Positions 53,538-62,853 of a DNA stretch of 64,000 bases are shown here, in pieces; position 1 is the first letter of the stretch; each line of letters opens with the position of its first letter. The position numbers were made by a program, and so were the translations under genes. The stretch spans positions 32,665-96,664 of the forward strand of contig NZ_QWEV01000001.1 in NCBI RefSeq assembly GCF_003858395.1. The letters are read 5' to 3'. The notes under the pieces are model-generated. The model searched no databases. It worked only from the letters and a program-made list of their open reading frames with translations, and was not told the origin of the DNA. This stretch comes from Acidipila sp. EB88. Lineage in GTDB: Bacteria; Acidobacteriota; Terriglobia; Terriglobales; Acidobacteriaceae.

Positions 53538-56219
53538 TCAACCTAGTCGGCCAAGGATTTCCGCCCGTTCCGAAGCAAGAACATGCGCTGGCTTGCTGTC
53601 ATCTTCATCGCCGTAACGCTTGCTAGTCTGATAGGAAAATGCTTCCACATACTTATCTTGGCTTGGATCGAAGCGCCACACCGTCACATTGTAGAAGTGT
53701 GCACCAAAATGCGATTCCCCATCTTTCCACACAAAGTCGGCATGCACCAAAATGGGAAAGGGTGATGCACTCGGAATCGACCACATTGCGCGATCGCTCA
53801 CATTAGTCGCGCTTACAAAAGGCATAAGATTGACGATTCTGCCGCCACTGGCATCTTTCTCATACCGCAGTATGGCGATTCGCTCAAGTAAACCACTCCC
53901 GCCGGCAGAAAATGCTGCAGAGAAGAACACCCACGATCCTCCATTTGCGAGTGGCAAACGCTCTGTACGGGGATCTAATGCAAATTGATAGGTAAGCGTC
54001 GCAGCAGCTGTTGTGGTATGCGGAGGCATTTGAAAGCAGATATCCGGCCGTTGAAGTAGGCACAGCTTCGCACCTGAGATTGGAAAACCATCCCTATCAA
54101 GTTGCCCCACCGACTGCGTAAAGCGAGGAAACTCTGAAGCCTCAGCCGTCTTCTGATCTTGGAAATCTTGACCCACACTTACTTGCTGTGCAGGCAGAGA
54201 AGATGCAGATTCTGAGAGAGTATTCACGCCTTGGACCGCCCCTTCCGTCAATCCCTGCGAGGCTTTGAGGCGCTCATCGTGACTAGGCTCAAGGCTCTGA
54301 GGGCTTGCAGCGTCAGCTTTCACCCTCGCATCGACTGCTGCGCGTATATCGCTTGACATCAAAGGGCCGTTGCGGCCTGCGCGCGGCCACAAAACAAATA
54401 GGGAGATCAAAAGGAGACAGCCCAATGCCGCCACAAGCATGAAGAAGCGGATCGAATAAGACTCCTCTTTCCTCGGCCCTTCTGGGAGGAAAGGCGGCAA
54501 AGGCAGGAACGGGATCGTCACAGGATCAGGGAGACTTACGAGAGAGAGCGTCTGATAGTGGTGAGGAAAGGTTGCTTCGGCGCGGAGCGCCTCGGATAGC
54601 TCGGGCAGTAAGAAGACGACTTCGGCGTAACCCTTCGATAGATCAAATAGGCCCCATGCTCCTCTCTCGAGAACTTGGGACGCGAGTCGGCATCCAGCTC
54701 GACTTTGCTCGAGCTGATGCAAGAGTGAGTTGTAACGCTGACAAATTAGATTTCGATCTTCGGCAGCGGCCGTTAAGAGCGTATGTATTTCCTTAGCTAA
54801 CAAAGGCAATGCTTCGGCGCAAAGATCGTTCGATTGCTGGCGTCGGTGAATCAGGCTCTGTTGCTTCTCCCGAAGAGAACGCTTGTCCCGTTCCAGCTCA
54901 CCACGGCGTTGATCGAGCTCCCGCCCCGTTCGATCCAACTCCGCCCTTTTGCCCTTAAATAAAACAGGTTCGGTGCCGAAGAAGCCGGAGTTTTTGTATT
55001 CAGCCTGGGCCTCATACAGGCGAGCTCGCTGCTCATTGAGTGACTTTTGGCGCAGCTCCCAAGAATCCCACTTAAACCGCATCTCTTCTTCGAGCGAGAC
55101 TATAGATAGGGTGCTGTCTGCCGCCTCCTTAAGCGTGGACCGAATCTCTATTGGCAAGTGTTCAAAGAAGCAATCCTTCGCAAGGAGGACGGCGGCCACG
55201 GCGTTCCCTGTTCCAGAAAAGCGTTCAGCAGCGGACCTGAGGAGAGCAAACTCAGACTCCAGCGCCCCGTTTCTCGTGTTCAAGGAGTCAAGCTCCCGGA
55301 CAATGACAAGCCGTTTCGCAGCTGAAGCTTTTAAAACCTTTCGCCACTCCTCAAAAGCTACGTATATGGCATAGCCATCCGCATTGCCATCAACCAGATC
55401 CGCAAGTTGGCCCTCGAGAGCAGCGAGAAGGGCACCTCGATTGCTTCGCCGCAGCATGTCTTGGTCAGAGGCTCGAAAGCTTTCAAGGGCCATTTTTGCA
55501 GAGATAGGTACTACCTGCTTCGGGCGTGAAATTAACCTGTCCACTCGCTGACAGATGGCCTCAATCGGATCCTCGTCTGGATCAAGCTCATCCGTCTGAT
55601 TAAGCGCAATGAGAAGCTTGCATCTTTCAGGTAGCCTTTGGATTTGTTCCAGGTCGCTCTTGCTCATCGGCTGCAAGGCAGAGGTGACCCAGACCGCTAC
55701 TCTCGCCCGCTTCAGGAATCTCTGCGTGCCCAAGGTGTGTGACTCGATGATCGAGTTCAACCCCGGCGTGTCGACCAGCGTTGCACGCTCGAGGATCGCT
55801 GCGTCGACACCAACCTCTATGTGCGACCACGACTCCCTAAGGGGAGCCAGAGATGAATCTCCCTCTGCTGAGATCTGGCTTAAGGAATCCATGTCCCCGA
55901 ACCACGCGTGGCGACCCTCTTTGAAAGCCTGGATGGCGGGTTTACCCAGACGGGGAGCCCGCAAGAGGGTTACGACCGCCGTCGAAGGTAGTACATGCAT
56001 GGCAAGTAGCGGACGCTGCAAAAGTGCATTCAGCAACGTAGACTTACCGGCGTTGAAGGCGCCTAAGACTACAACCAGAGGAGGCAAGAGGACGTCATCG
56101 GCGGCTGAGCGGATCAGGTCGGCCGTTTCACGTAACTCAGGAAGCTCCCCTAAACGATCAGCAGCGTGCCTGAGAGCTCGGCTTATGTGAGTAGCGGTCG
56201 CAGGAACCAGATTCTCCAT
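53538..56219 (-). CDS. Dynamin-like GTPase C with C-terminal membrane segment and extra domain
   Basis: 893 residues, last gene of the operon. GTPase motifs: G1 GAFNAGKST (residues 53-61), Thr-containing G2 (LPSTAVVTLL), G3 DTPG (150-153), G4 NQTD (207-210). A long helical stalk with coiled coil (KGKRAELDRTGRELDQRRGE, ~430-470) follows. A single membrane helix is near residue 600 (FFMLVAALGCLLLISLFVLWP), then a low-complexity stretch and a ~170-residue beta-rich C-terminal domain, likely on the far side of the membrane. Such a C-terminal extension is unusual for bacterial dynamins. It begins 5 bp after the small repeat protein gene. Confidence 0.85.
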   Translation of the reverse strand: MENLVPATATHISRALRHAADRLGELPELRETADLIRSAADDVLLPPLVVVLGAFNAGKSTLLNALLQRPLLAMHVLPSTAVVTLLRAPRLGKPAIQAFKEGRHAWFGDMDSLSQISAEGDSSLAPLRESWSHIEVGVDAAILERATLVDTPGLNSIIESHTLGTQRFLKRARVAVWVTSALQPMSKSDLEQIQRLPERCKLLIALNQTDELDPDEDPIEAICQRVDRLISRPKQVVPISAKMALESFRASDQDMLRRSNRGALLAALEGQLADLVDGNADGYAIYVAFEEWRKVLKASAAKRLVIVRELDSLNTRNGALESEFALLRSAAERFSGTGNAVAAVLLAKDCFFEHLPIEIRSTLKEAADSTLSIVSLEEEMRFKWDSWELRQKSLNEQRARLYEAQAEYKNSGFFGTEPVLFKGKRAELDRTGRELDQRRGELERDKRSLREKQQSLIHRRQQSNDLCAEALPLLAKEIHTLLTAAAEDRNLICQRYNSLLHQLEQSRAGCRLASQVLERGAWGLFDLSKGYAEVVFLLPELSEALRAEATFPHHYQTLSLVSLPDPVTIPFLPLPPFLPEGPRKEESYSIRFFMLVAALGCLLLISLFVLWPRAGRNGPLMSSDIRAAVDARVKADAASPQSLEPSHDERLKASQGLTEGAVQGVNTLSESASSLPAQQVSVGQDFQDQKTAEASEFPRFTQSVGQLDRDGFPISGAKLCLLQRPDICFQMPPHTTTAAATLTYQFALDPRTERLPLANGGSWVFFSAAFSAGGSGLLERIAILRYEKDASGGRIVNLMPFVSATNVSDRAMWSIPSASPFPILVHADFVWKDGESHFGAHFYNVTVWRFDPSQDKYVEAFSYQTSKRYGDEDDSKPAHVLASERAEILGRLG

Positions 56220-56224
56220 TTCGG

Positions 56225-56650
56225 CTAAAAGATGAAGTCGGGAAAGTTGTAGTCGCTGCTATGCACGAGCGGATCCTCAAAATGCATTACAGTCTCGAAC
56301 CCGCCGCCGTGCGGGATGCTGCTGCTTACCAGCACTCCTGCATTGTCGAGTAGGTCGTGGCCGCCATGCACATTTCCACTCAACGAGCCCAAAGGATGCA
56401 TTTCTCCAGTGTAGAGCTGCGTGTGCCCGTGTCCATCCGGGATACTTCTCTCGACTACTTGCCCGTCTAGGGTCACGTCGTGGCCGCCCATTGCATTTGA
56501 TCTCACGGTCTGGTGCAGACCATCAGCGGTAAACACGTCGATCTGATCCTGGAAATGAACGTCCGTCGAAGTGAGATGACCATTCTCGAAATATTCGGTA
56601 AGCAGACCTTCATGGATGGCTTGATGGATGTCGTTAAATTCGGAACTCAT
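56225..56650 (-). CDS. Small Gly/His-rich repeat protein in the dynamin operon
   Basis: 141 residues. Two similar segments are visible: GGHDVTLDGQVVERSIPDGH (~55-74) and GGHDLLDNAGVLVSSSIPHG (~97-116), suggesting short beta-hairpin repeats; HGH and GGG turns lie between. No signal peptide, membrane segment or known domain. It overlaps the previous dynamin gene by 17 bp and is 5 bp before the next, so it is made together with them and is likely a partner or regulator of the GTPases. Confidence 0.75.
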   Translation of the reverse strand: MSSEFNDIHQAIHEGLLTEYFENGHLTSTDVHFQDQIDVFTADGLHQTVRSNAMGGHDVTLDGQVVERSIPDGHGHTQLYTGEMHPLGSLSGNVHGGHDLLDNAGVLVSSSIPHGGGFETVMHFEDPLVHSSDYNFPDFIF

Positions 56651-58418
56651 GTGAGACAGCGCCCTCCGCTCCTTGAACTCTTGAAATGATTCCTTGCAGT
56701 TCGTCTAAAATCTCTGCGTACTTGGGTTGTTGAAAGCTTGTCCATTGATCATCGAGCACCGACCTCGCGACAATCTCTCCTCTGGCGGCATGAACTTCTG
56801 CTTCTGCAAGCCTTCGGTACTGTTCTTCTGCAGCTGCTCCTAACGCCTGGAACTGCACGCGGATTGAATCCAGAACCGAGGAGCGAAATGCGTCGTGGCT
56901 CGCACAGAGCGCAGCACGTACACCGGGGATGAGTGTCTGTTTATCGCGTTCGGTAGACCCTTTCAGTAGCTTGTCTTGCAGGAATGGTAGTCCAACAAGA
57001 CCGATGAGAGGAAACATTGCGAAACCGACTGCTTGAGCGGCGACCATGGCCAATCCCGCAATCGCACCGGCCTTGATCTGCGCAGAGGCAAACTCCGGCG
57101 GAACAGTCATTTCGATGGCTCCGGCCTGTTTATCGATGGATACAGCACCCAGTCGCAGGAGCGGCACTTCTGTGTGGAACTCGCGGCCTAGTGCGTCCGT
57201 GAGACCGCAATTGACTTGATGGAACAGCTTCTGAAGAACGGGCGTACGCGAATCCACCCACATCTTCAGACGGCGTTTCACGGTTAGTGGCACCTGACCT
57301 ACTGCCTGACGAAAGTCGCGGCCCCCATAGTTTTGCAGCTGATCAAGGATTTCTTCTTCCATGGTTTCGCGGAGACAATCCATCGACTTTGCCGTCATCG
57401 CTAGCAGTTCTTCCTCGCGATCACGCAGCCAGATGGCCAGTCGTTGCACCTTCTTGAGGCGCTCTTCAAATACGTGCGAAAGCCTGCTCACTTCCAGTTG
57501 TAGTTGATCCTGCTTGAGCGTAGAGAGACGGAGTCGATCCTCTACTATGCCTCTGAGCCTGTTCACTATTGAGAGAAGGCGCGACCTGAATCGGTCGACG
57601 CGTTCTTCTGAGTGCTGACTCCTGTTGATTGTCTCTAAAAGCCATCGCTCTAATGATGCAAAGCCTGTGCCCTCATCGGAGCCACCAGATTGTGCCTCCT
57701 TGGCAGAGATCGCGATCACATCGCAGTTTTCGCCAACGCTTTCTCGAATTCTGCGACCGGCAAGTCGAACTGCGTCACCTCTTTCCTCAACCTCAAGAAG
57801 ATCTATAAAATTTGCAAGAAAGAGAAGCCTCGAAACGTCAGCCTGCATGACTGTGGTCTGCAGGAAGTCCATCTCCGATTGCGTGACAGGGGTGGTGGAG
57901 TCTAGGAGAAAAAGCACGGCGTCGGCACGGGGGACATAGTGATACGTGACCTCCACCCTTTGCTTGTTTAGATCTGAAACCCCCGGAGTGTCCACGAAGA
58001 CCGCTCCCGTTTCGAGCAAAGGATGTGGATAGCCGACGTCGACGAAGCTGATCCGTGACAGGTCGGCTTCGCTGCCGATGTACTGTTCCATCGCATCCTT
58101 GCTCCAGGGCAGTTCTTCTGGGGAGCCTTCGTTATAAAAGACCCGGACATAAGGCTCCCTGGCGTAGCGCAACACGGTGATGACCGATGTCGTCGGCAGT
58201 ACTCCGACTGGAAGAGTTCTTATGCCAAACAAGGCGTTGAGAACTGAAGTCTTCCCGCGATTGAACTCTCCGAGAACAACAACTTTAAAAGGATCCTTCA
58301 GGTCCTCGGCCCACTCATTTAGTTCGCCCACCTCACTCAACGCGCCCAATGATCGCGCAATCACCTGTGCACGTGAAGCATTCTCAGCGAGGCTTTGCAA
58401 AGCTCCACTTTGCTTCAC
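56634..58418 (-). CDS. Dynamin-like GTPase B
   Basis: 594 residues. G1 GEFNRGKT (50-57), G2 region LPTTSVITVL, G3 DTPG (143-146), G4-like NFID (203-206, altered from NKxD), followed by VIAISAKEA (G5). The helical stalk contains a hydrophobic hairpin (~445-480, AGAIAGLAMVAAQAVGFAMF...) that could be the membrane paddle. The GTG start shares a base with the stop of the preceding gene (TAGTG), so translation is probably coupled. The G4 change may affect guanine specificity. Confidence 0.88.
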   Translation of the reverse strand: MKQSGALQSLAENASRAQVIARSLGALSEVGELNEWAEDLKDPFKVVVLGEFNRGKTSVLNALFGIRTLPVGVLPTTSVITVLRYAREPYVRVFYNEGSPEELPWSKDAMEQYIGSEADLSRISFVDVGYPHPLLETGAVFVDTPGVSDLNKQRVEVTYHYVPRADAVLFLLDSTTPVTQSEMDFLQTTVMQADVSRLLFLANFIDLLEVEERGDAVRLAGRRIRESVGENCDVIAISAKEAQSGGSDEGTGFASLERWLLETINRSQHSEERVDRFRSRLLSIVNRLRGIVEDRLRLSTLKQDQLQLEVSRLSHVFEERLKKVQRLAIWLRDREEELLAMTAKSMDCLRETMEEEILDQLQNYGGRDFRQAVGQVPLTVKRRLKMWVDSRTPVLQKLFHQVNCGLTDALGREFHTEVPLLRLGAVSIDKQAGAIEMTVPPEFASAQIKAGAIAGLAMVAAQAVGFAMFPLIGLVGLPFLQDKLLKGSTERDKQTLIPGVRAALCASHDAFRSSVLDSIRVQFQALGAAAEEQYRRLAEAEVHAARGEIVARSVLDDQWTSFQQPKYAEILDELQGIISRVQGAEGAVSHEFRI

Positions 58419-60262
58419 TATCGTCTACCTCGCTCCAGGCCGTGACGCACTTCACCTACACGAGTCTCAAGGGACTGTAACCTGGCATATTCTGAAGCGC
58501 GATCAGCTTCGGCTGCGCGGATCCGAGCAAGAGAAGCGGTGTGAACAGCCTTGAGGTCGGCCAATCGACCCTCGAAGCTGGCTTCCAGAGCCTGAATGAC
58601 ATCCGAGACCTTCATGGCCCACGCATGTTCGAATCGCTTGAGAGTGTTTGGAATCGTAGATCTGTAACGCTCCTCCAGGGATAAGCGTACTTTGGCCATC
58701 ATCTCTTCTCTTCTTCTGTTCTCCAGCCAATCCAAAATGCGCCCCCCTCCGAACCAGCCAGTAGCGATGGCAAAAGGGAATGCGATTGGAATAAAGATCA
58801 GCCCCATAGCAGCGGCCCCGGCTCGAATCAGAAACTGGTGTTCGCCCGTCAGCAAAGGCTCTTCGAGAGTTTGTGCGATTTCGGAGGAACATTTAAAGCC
58901 AAATATCTCCGGTCCCAGGCCCGAGAGAATTAGAGCTTCGCTAATCTGCGCATGAGATGACTCTAGCGAGCTTCGCATTGCGGCTTCTTGCCAGTCGTTA
59001 AGCTTCACATGGAGCAATCTTTGGAGACTCGCAACTTCTTCCTCTATCCGCTGCTGGATCTGCTCGCTGCTCAATTCTTTGTAGCCCTGCCTCAAGACAC
59101 CTATCGCGACGTCGGCCACTTTGTGAAGCTCGCCACGTAGCTTCAGGGCGATGTCCCTGCCTCCCTGCTCCAAATTCCTTCTGAGACGGGCTATCTCGGA
59201 CGAGAAAGCTGTGGCACCCTCTTTCCACCGATGATTGGCTTCCGTCTCCGCCGCCAGCAGTCCGGGCAGGTCCGAACCTAGCAGCGTTTTGTGGCAGGTG
59301 AGAGGTCCTGTAATCAACTGCTCACAAAGGCGCAAGCCTTGCATGCGGGGCCTTGTCAGTTTGGAGTCCATTCTCTCAAAGAGTAGAAAGTGAGCTAGAT
59401 CTTCCTCAAACGTCCTGAATCGAGCTTCCCACTCGAGATCTTCCTGTTGCTGCAACCGAGCGCGTAAGACTGCACGAGCGGATACTGAATACAGCTTGGC
59501 TCCTGGCGCAATCGAGGCCAGACGCTGCGAGATCACACTCGTCACTTCTTGAAGTTCCGATTCATTCAGCCTGTCTGAGTGGTTAAGCACGAAGAACAGC
59601 TTGCTGATATCAGCGCTTAGCACGCGATCACGGAGAAAGTTCATCTCAGTCTCTGTCAAAGCCTGCCTGGCCGATAGAAGAAAAACGACAGCATCTGAAC
59701 GGGGGATGATGTCAAACGTGATCTGTTCCCTCATCGGGTCGAGGTCGTTGGTGCCAGGCGTATCTAACAGACGAACACCCTGGTGTTCAACACCAAAAGG
59801 GTGGCGAATGACCACCCTTTCAATTTTTTGCAACTGTGTTAGACGTTGTTGAAACTCTCGCCTCTCGCTGTCATCGTCTGCGGGTTCAACCGGTGCGATG
59901 AGGCTGTTAAACTCGGCTGCCGAGATAGAAGCTTCTTCGCTCCCATCACGATAACAAAGGAGAAATTCAGTTGCGCCACCATGAACGATTTCGGTCAGGA
60001 CAGTAGTGGTCGGAGCTACGGAGGAAGGGAGAATCTTTGCCCCCATCAACGCGTTGATGAAGGTTGACTTGCCGCGCGAGAACTCCCCAACTACAGCGAT
60101 CTGAAAATCGTCAGAATCCAAGTTGCTACGAATTGCGGAGAGAGCTTGTTGAATGCTCGCTGCATCAAGTTGAGCGGCCATCTCGGAAAGACTTTGGAGA
60201 AGAAATCGAATCCGTTCACGCTCCTCCGCAAAAAGAAGGAGATCCAGGTGCGATGTTTTCAC
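58418..60262 (-). CDS. Dynamin-like GTPase A, first gene of operon
   Basis: 614 residues, GTG start at 60262 with GAGGAGTCGCTGA upstream. G1 GEFSRGKST (59-67), G2 region VAPTTTVLTE, G3 DTPG (167-170), G4 NHSD (227-230). The stalk is helical, and a hydrophobic paddle-like stretch (~480-505, AAAMGLIFIPIAFPFAIATG) precedes a C-terminal coiled coil (LASFEGRLADLKAVHTASLA-type helices). This is the BDLP/LeoA-type arrangement. Bacterial dynamin-like proteins bind and remodel membranes; some (LeoA/LeoBC, DynA) act in toxin release or phage defence. Confidence 0.88.
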   Translation of the reverse strand: MKTSHLDLLLFAEERERIRFLLQSLSEMAAQLDAASIQQALSAIRSNLDSDDFQIAVVGEFSRGKSTFINALMGAKILPSSVAPTTTVLTEIVHGGATEFLLCYRDGSEEASISAAEFNSLIAPVEPADDDSERREFQQRLTQLQKIERVVIRHPFGVEHQGVRLLDTPGTNDLDPMREQITFDIIPRSDAVVFLLSARQALTETEMNFLRDRVLSADISKLFFVLNHSDRLNESELQEVTSVISQRLASIAPGAKLYSVSARAVLRARLQQQEDLEWEARFRTFEEDLAHFLLFERMDSKLTRPRMQGLRLCEQLITGPLTCHKTLLGSDLPGLLAAETEANHRWKEGATAFSSEIARLRRNLEQGGRDIALKLRGELHKVADVAIGVLRQGYKELSSEQIQQRIEEEVASLQRLLHVKLNDWQEAAMRSSLESSHAQISEALILSGLGPEIFGFKCSSEIAQTLEEPLLTGEHQFLIRAGAAAMGLIFIPIAFPFAIATGWFGGGRILDWLENRRREEMMAKVRLSLEERYRSTIPNTLKRFEHAWAMKVSDVIQALEASFEGRLADLKAVHTASLARIRAAEADRASEYARLQSLETRVGEVRHGLERGRR

Positions 60263-60318
60263 TCAGCGACTCCTCTTCATGACTTTTAACAGATTTTTCT
60301 ATTGTTCAGCGCGGATGA

Positions 60319-60525
60319 ATGAAAATCGCTGCCAAGCTATTCAGTACCAATTGCAACTGCTATGCGTTTCTGTTCAAGATCAGCTCGAGGTTCATCCATG
60401 TACAGCAGGACGAACTGGTAAGGGCTCGCCAAGCTCTCCTGAAGCACGAAGGAGCACGCCGCTACGTTGTTCCTATGGGTGCAGAGAATAATGGCGCCGG
60501 GATTGTCGTCCGGGAATGCGCCTGA
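60319..60525 (+). CDS. Possible small protein
   Basis: 68 codons from ATG 60319 (MKIAAKLFSTNCNCYAFLFK...RRYVVPMGAENNGAGIVVRECA). The composition is protein-like, but there is no clear ribosome-binding site and no family. It would be divergent from the dynamin operon. Confidence 0.3.
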   Translation: MKIAAKLFSTNCNCYAFLFKISSRFIHVQQDELVRARQALLKHEGARRYVVPMGAENNGAGIVVRECA

Positions 60526-61657
60526 GCTACAGCCATGATTCGACCATACCTGCCCATTCGCCGATGGCCTGTCGGGTCAAGATCTACTGGATTCAGGTCG
60601 ATCGACACGCATCGCTGCAGAAGGGATCCGTAGAGGACCAAGCCGACGTAACAATGTTTGGACTCGCGTACTTCTGGCACTCCCAGTCAGGGAAGTAAAA
60701 TGCGCAGAGTTCCAGAAGGAACGCTTGCGACTCGGATGACCCAGTAACGCACTCTGAAGTTAGTGCTCGAATAGCCGTCAAATAGCCGGCTGCACCCGAT
60801 TCCCTTCGGGCTTCAGGAGTGCGGCTGCCATCTCTCCCCCTAAGGTCAGTGATCGACGTCATCATTTGCTGCCACGGCGATCCTCCGCTCCGATCAAAGA
60901 AAGCGCTTGAACGTTCGTATCGGGGAGTGCCTTAGCAGTATCTTGATTTCTCGAGGCGGCACCGGCCAAACGTCACAGTGTGGCGCAGACGTTGCGCAGG
61001 TCATGGGACCGGAGCGGTCGATCCCGACTTCCCTAACCGCAGCAGTGAGGAACGCCCAGATGACCAGCCATTCATTTTTCCCTAACCTTATCGCCCTTGA
61101 GATGGAGCGCAGCAACGGTCGGCCTCCACCGTTCCCGCCGCTAGCCAGGCATGAATATCGTGCTTCAACCAAATAAATCTGCTAGGGTCCGGATCAGGCT
61201 CCCTCTTGGGGAAGGAGGCGATCACCCAGTTGCTCTCCCGTATCTGAGTATCTTCAACGATGAGTGGTGCCAAGGCCCTGCAATTCCCTCTCTGTTCTTT
61301 CCTCAGCCACGTCTCGCAAGCGGGCGCCGTCTGCCGGAGGTTCGGGATCTTGGTGAGGCTCGCGACGTCCCGGCCGATCCCAGCCACCCCGCCTCGCCTC
61401 GCCTCCTTAACCATCTTCCCGAACGACTGCGAGCCAGACGTTTGCAATCGAGGCGCTAGCGCTGCTCCAGAGTGGGCCAAGCTGCAGCATTCAACTCCCC
61501 ATTCGCTTCCCTTCGGCAGTACCCAGACGGCATAGTGGCGACCTGCCCACTAGGCCTGCCTGGATACACAGAGAACAACTCCGGGCCGTAGTTTCGCGAA
61601 ACATGAACAGTCCCACGCTTTGTTTTGGTCGCTTGATCATAGGTTCCCGGATGCCAG
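60526..61657. other. Region between dynamin operon and integrase, no clear gene
   Basis: About 1.1 kb. Overlapping open frames occur on both strands, for instance a minus-strand frame 61088-61480 with FIWLKHDIHAWLAAG, which looks a little like the end of a small excisionase or phage regulator. None has a convincing start or motif. It is probably degraded sequence. Confidence 0.4.
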
Positions 61658-62682
61658 CTACAGCCCGAGCTTCCCCGCTGCGGTCTGCCGCAGTTTCTTG
61701 CCTTCGCGGATGTAGCGACGGACCATGGCGAGCGAGCGATGCCCGGTTTGCTGCATGATCTCGAGCTCGGTTGCGCCCTTGAGATACGCCTGGGTTGCGA
61801 AGCCGGCGCGCAGAGAATGGCCGCCATAGTGCTTCGCGGCCAACCCGGCCCGTTTGACCGAGCGCTGCACGATGACCCCGATCGAATCCTTATCGAGGGC
61901 CATCCCCACGTTGCCGTGGCGATCGACCCGGCGGAAGACCCGGCCCTCGGTGAGGTTGGCCCGCTCGAGCCAGCTTTTCAGCGCGCGGACCGGGCAGGTC
62001 TCGGGGTGTTGCCCAAGCGGGATCTCCACTTCCCTGCCCTCGCCCTCCTGGTCGGTCTTGGAGCGCTCGAGCCGGATCGTGATGCCGGTTTTGTGCCACT
62101 CGAGCTTGTCTATCGATAAGGTAGCCACTTCCGACCGGCGGAGCCCGCCTGAAAACCCAACCAGCAGCAACGCCGGTCGCGGGCGGCAAGCAGTCCGCCC
62201 TCGAGATGATCGAGGACCCGGATGAGCTGGGTGACCGAGAGCGGCTCTTTTGCTTTCTGCGAGGTCCCGAGCGTCCGGCGGATGCCGTGCAGGGTGTCGG
62301 CGACCAGGCGATGCGAGAGGTTGGCTGGCGACGGGTGGTCGGCTTCCCCGTGGACCGCCGAGATCGCGGTCAATCGACGGGTGATGGTGGCAGGTTTGTG
62401 GGTCGCGCCGAGCGCGGCCAGGTAAAGGGCGACCGTCGCGGGTTCCGCCGGGAGCGACTGGAGGCCGTGCTCCCCGCACCATGCCGCGAAGTGCCGCCAG
62501 TCCGCGGCATAGGCGCGGCGGGTCGCCGGGGATTTGGCGGCTCGTACATACTGGTTGGCTGCCTCGGCCGTGCGCCAGAGGGGATCGTCCGGAGCCAGCT
62601 CCGGGAGAGAGGGCTTCGTGCCGGCGAGTGCGAACGGTGAAGAACGCAAATGCGAGGGTCGATCCAGGTCCACTTCGTCCAT
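61658..62682 (-). pseudogene. Tyrosine recombinase (site-specific integrase), frameshifted
   Basis: Start ATG 62682 (MDEVDLDRPSHLR). N-terminal SAM-like domain: AEAANQYVRAAKSPATRRAY, WRHFAAWCGEHGLQSLPAEP, TITRRLTAISAVH. After LLAARDRR a one-base shift near 62175 gives ALLLVGFSGGLRRSEVATLS with Arg I, then HYGGHSLRAGFATQAYLKGA (His-x-x-Arg) and QTGHRSLAMVRRYIREGKKL (His, Tyr). All catalytic residues are present, so the only lesion is this shift. It is divergent from the gene at 62854. A second copy of its first ~290 bp lies at 52391-52680. Confidence 0.88.
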
Positions 62683-62853
62683 CGCGCACTCCCGTTCGGT
62701 AGGCCCTTTTCGGCCTCTCAGCCGACGATAGCACGCTGACCCCTGAGAAGTATCTCTTATCACGCATCAGAAATACACACCCCAGACACGCAATATTGGC
62801 AGGCCGGCCAACAATGAGGTAGCCTTGGGAGAGCTGATCTGGAGGGAGAAACC

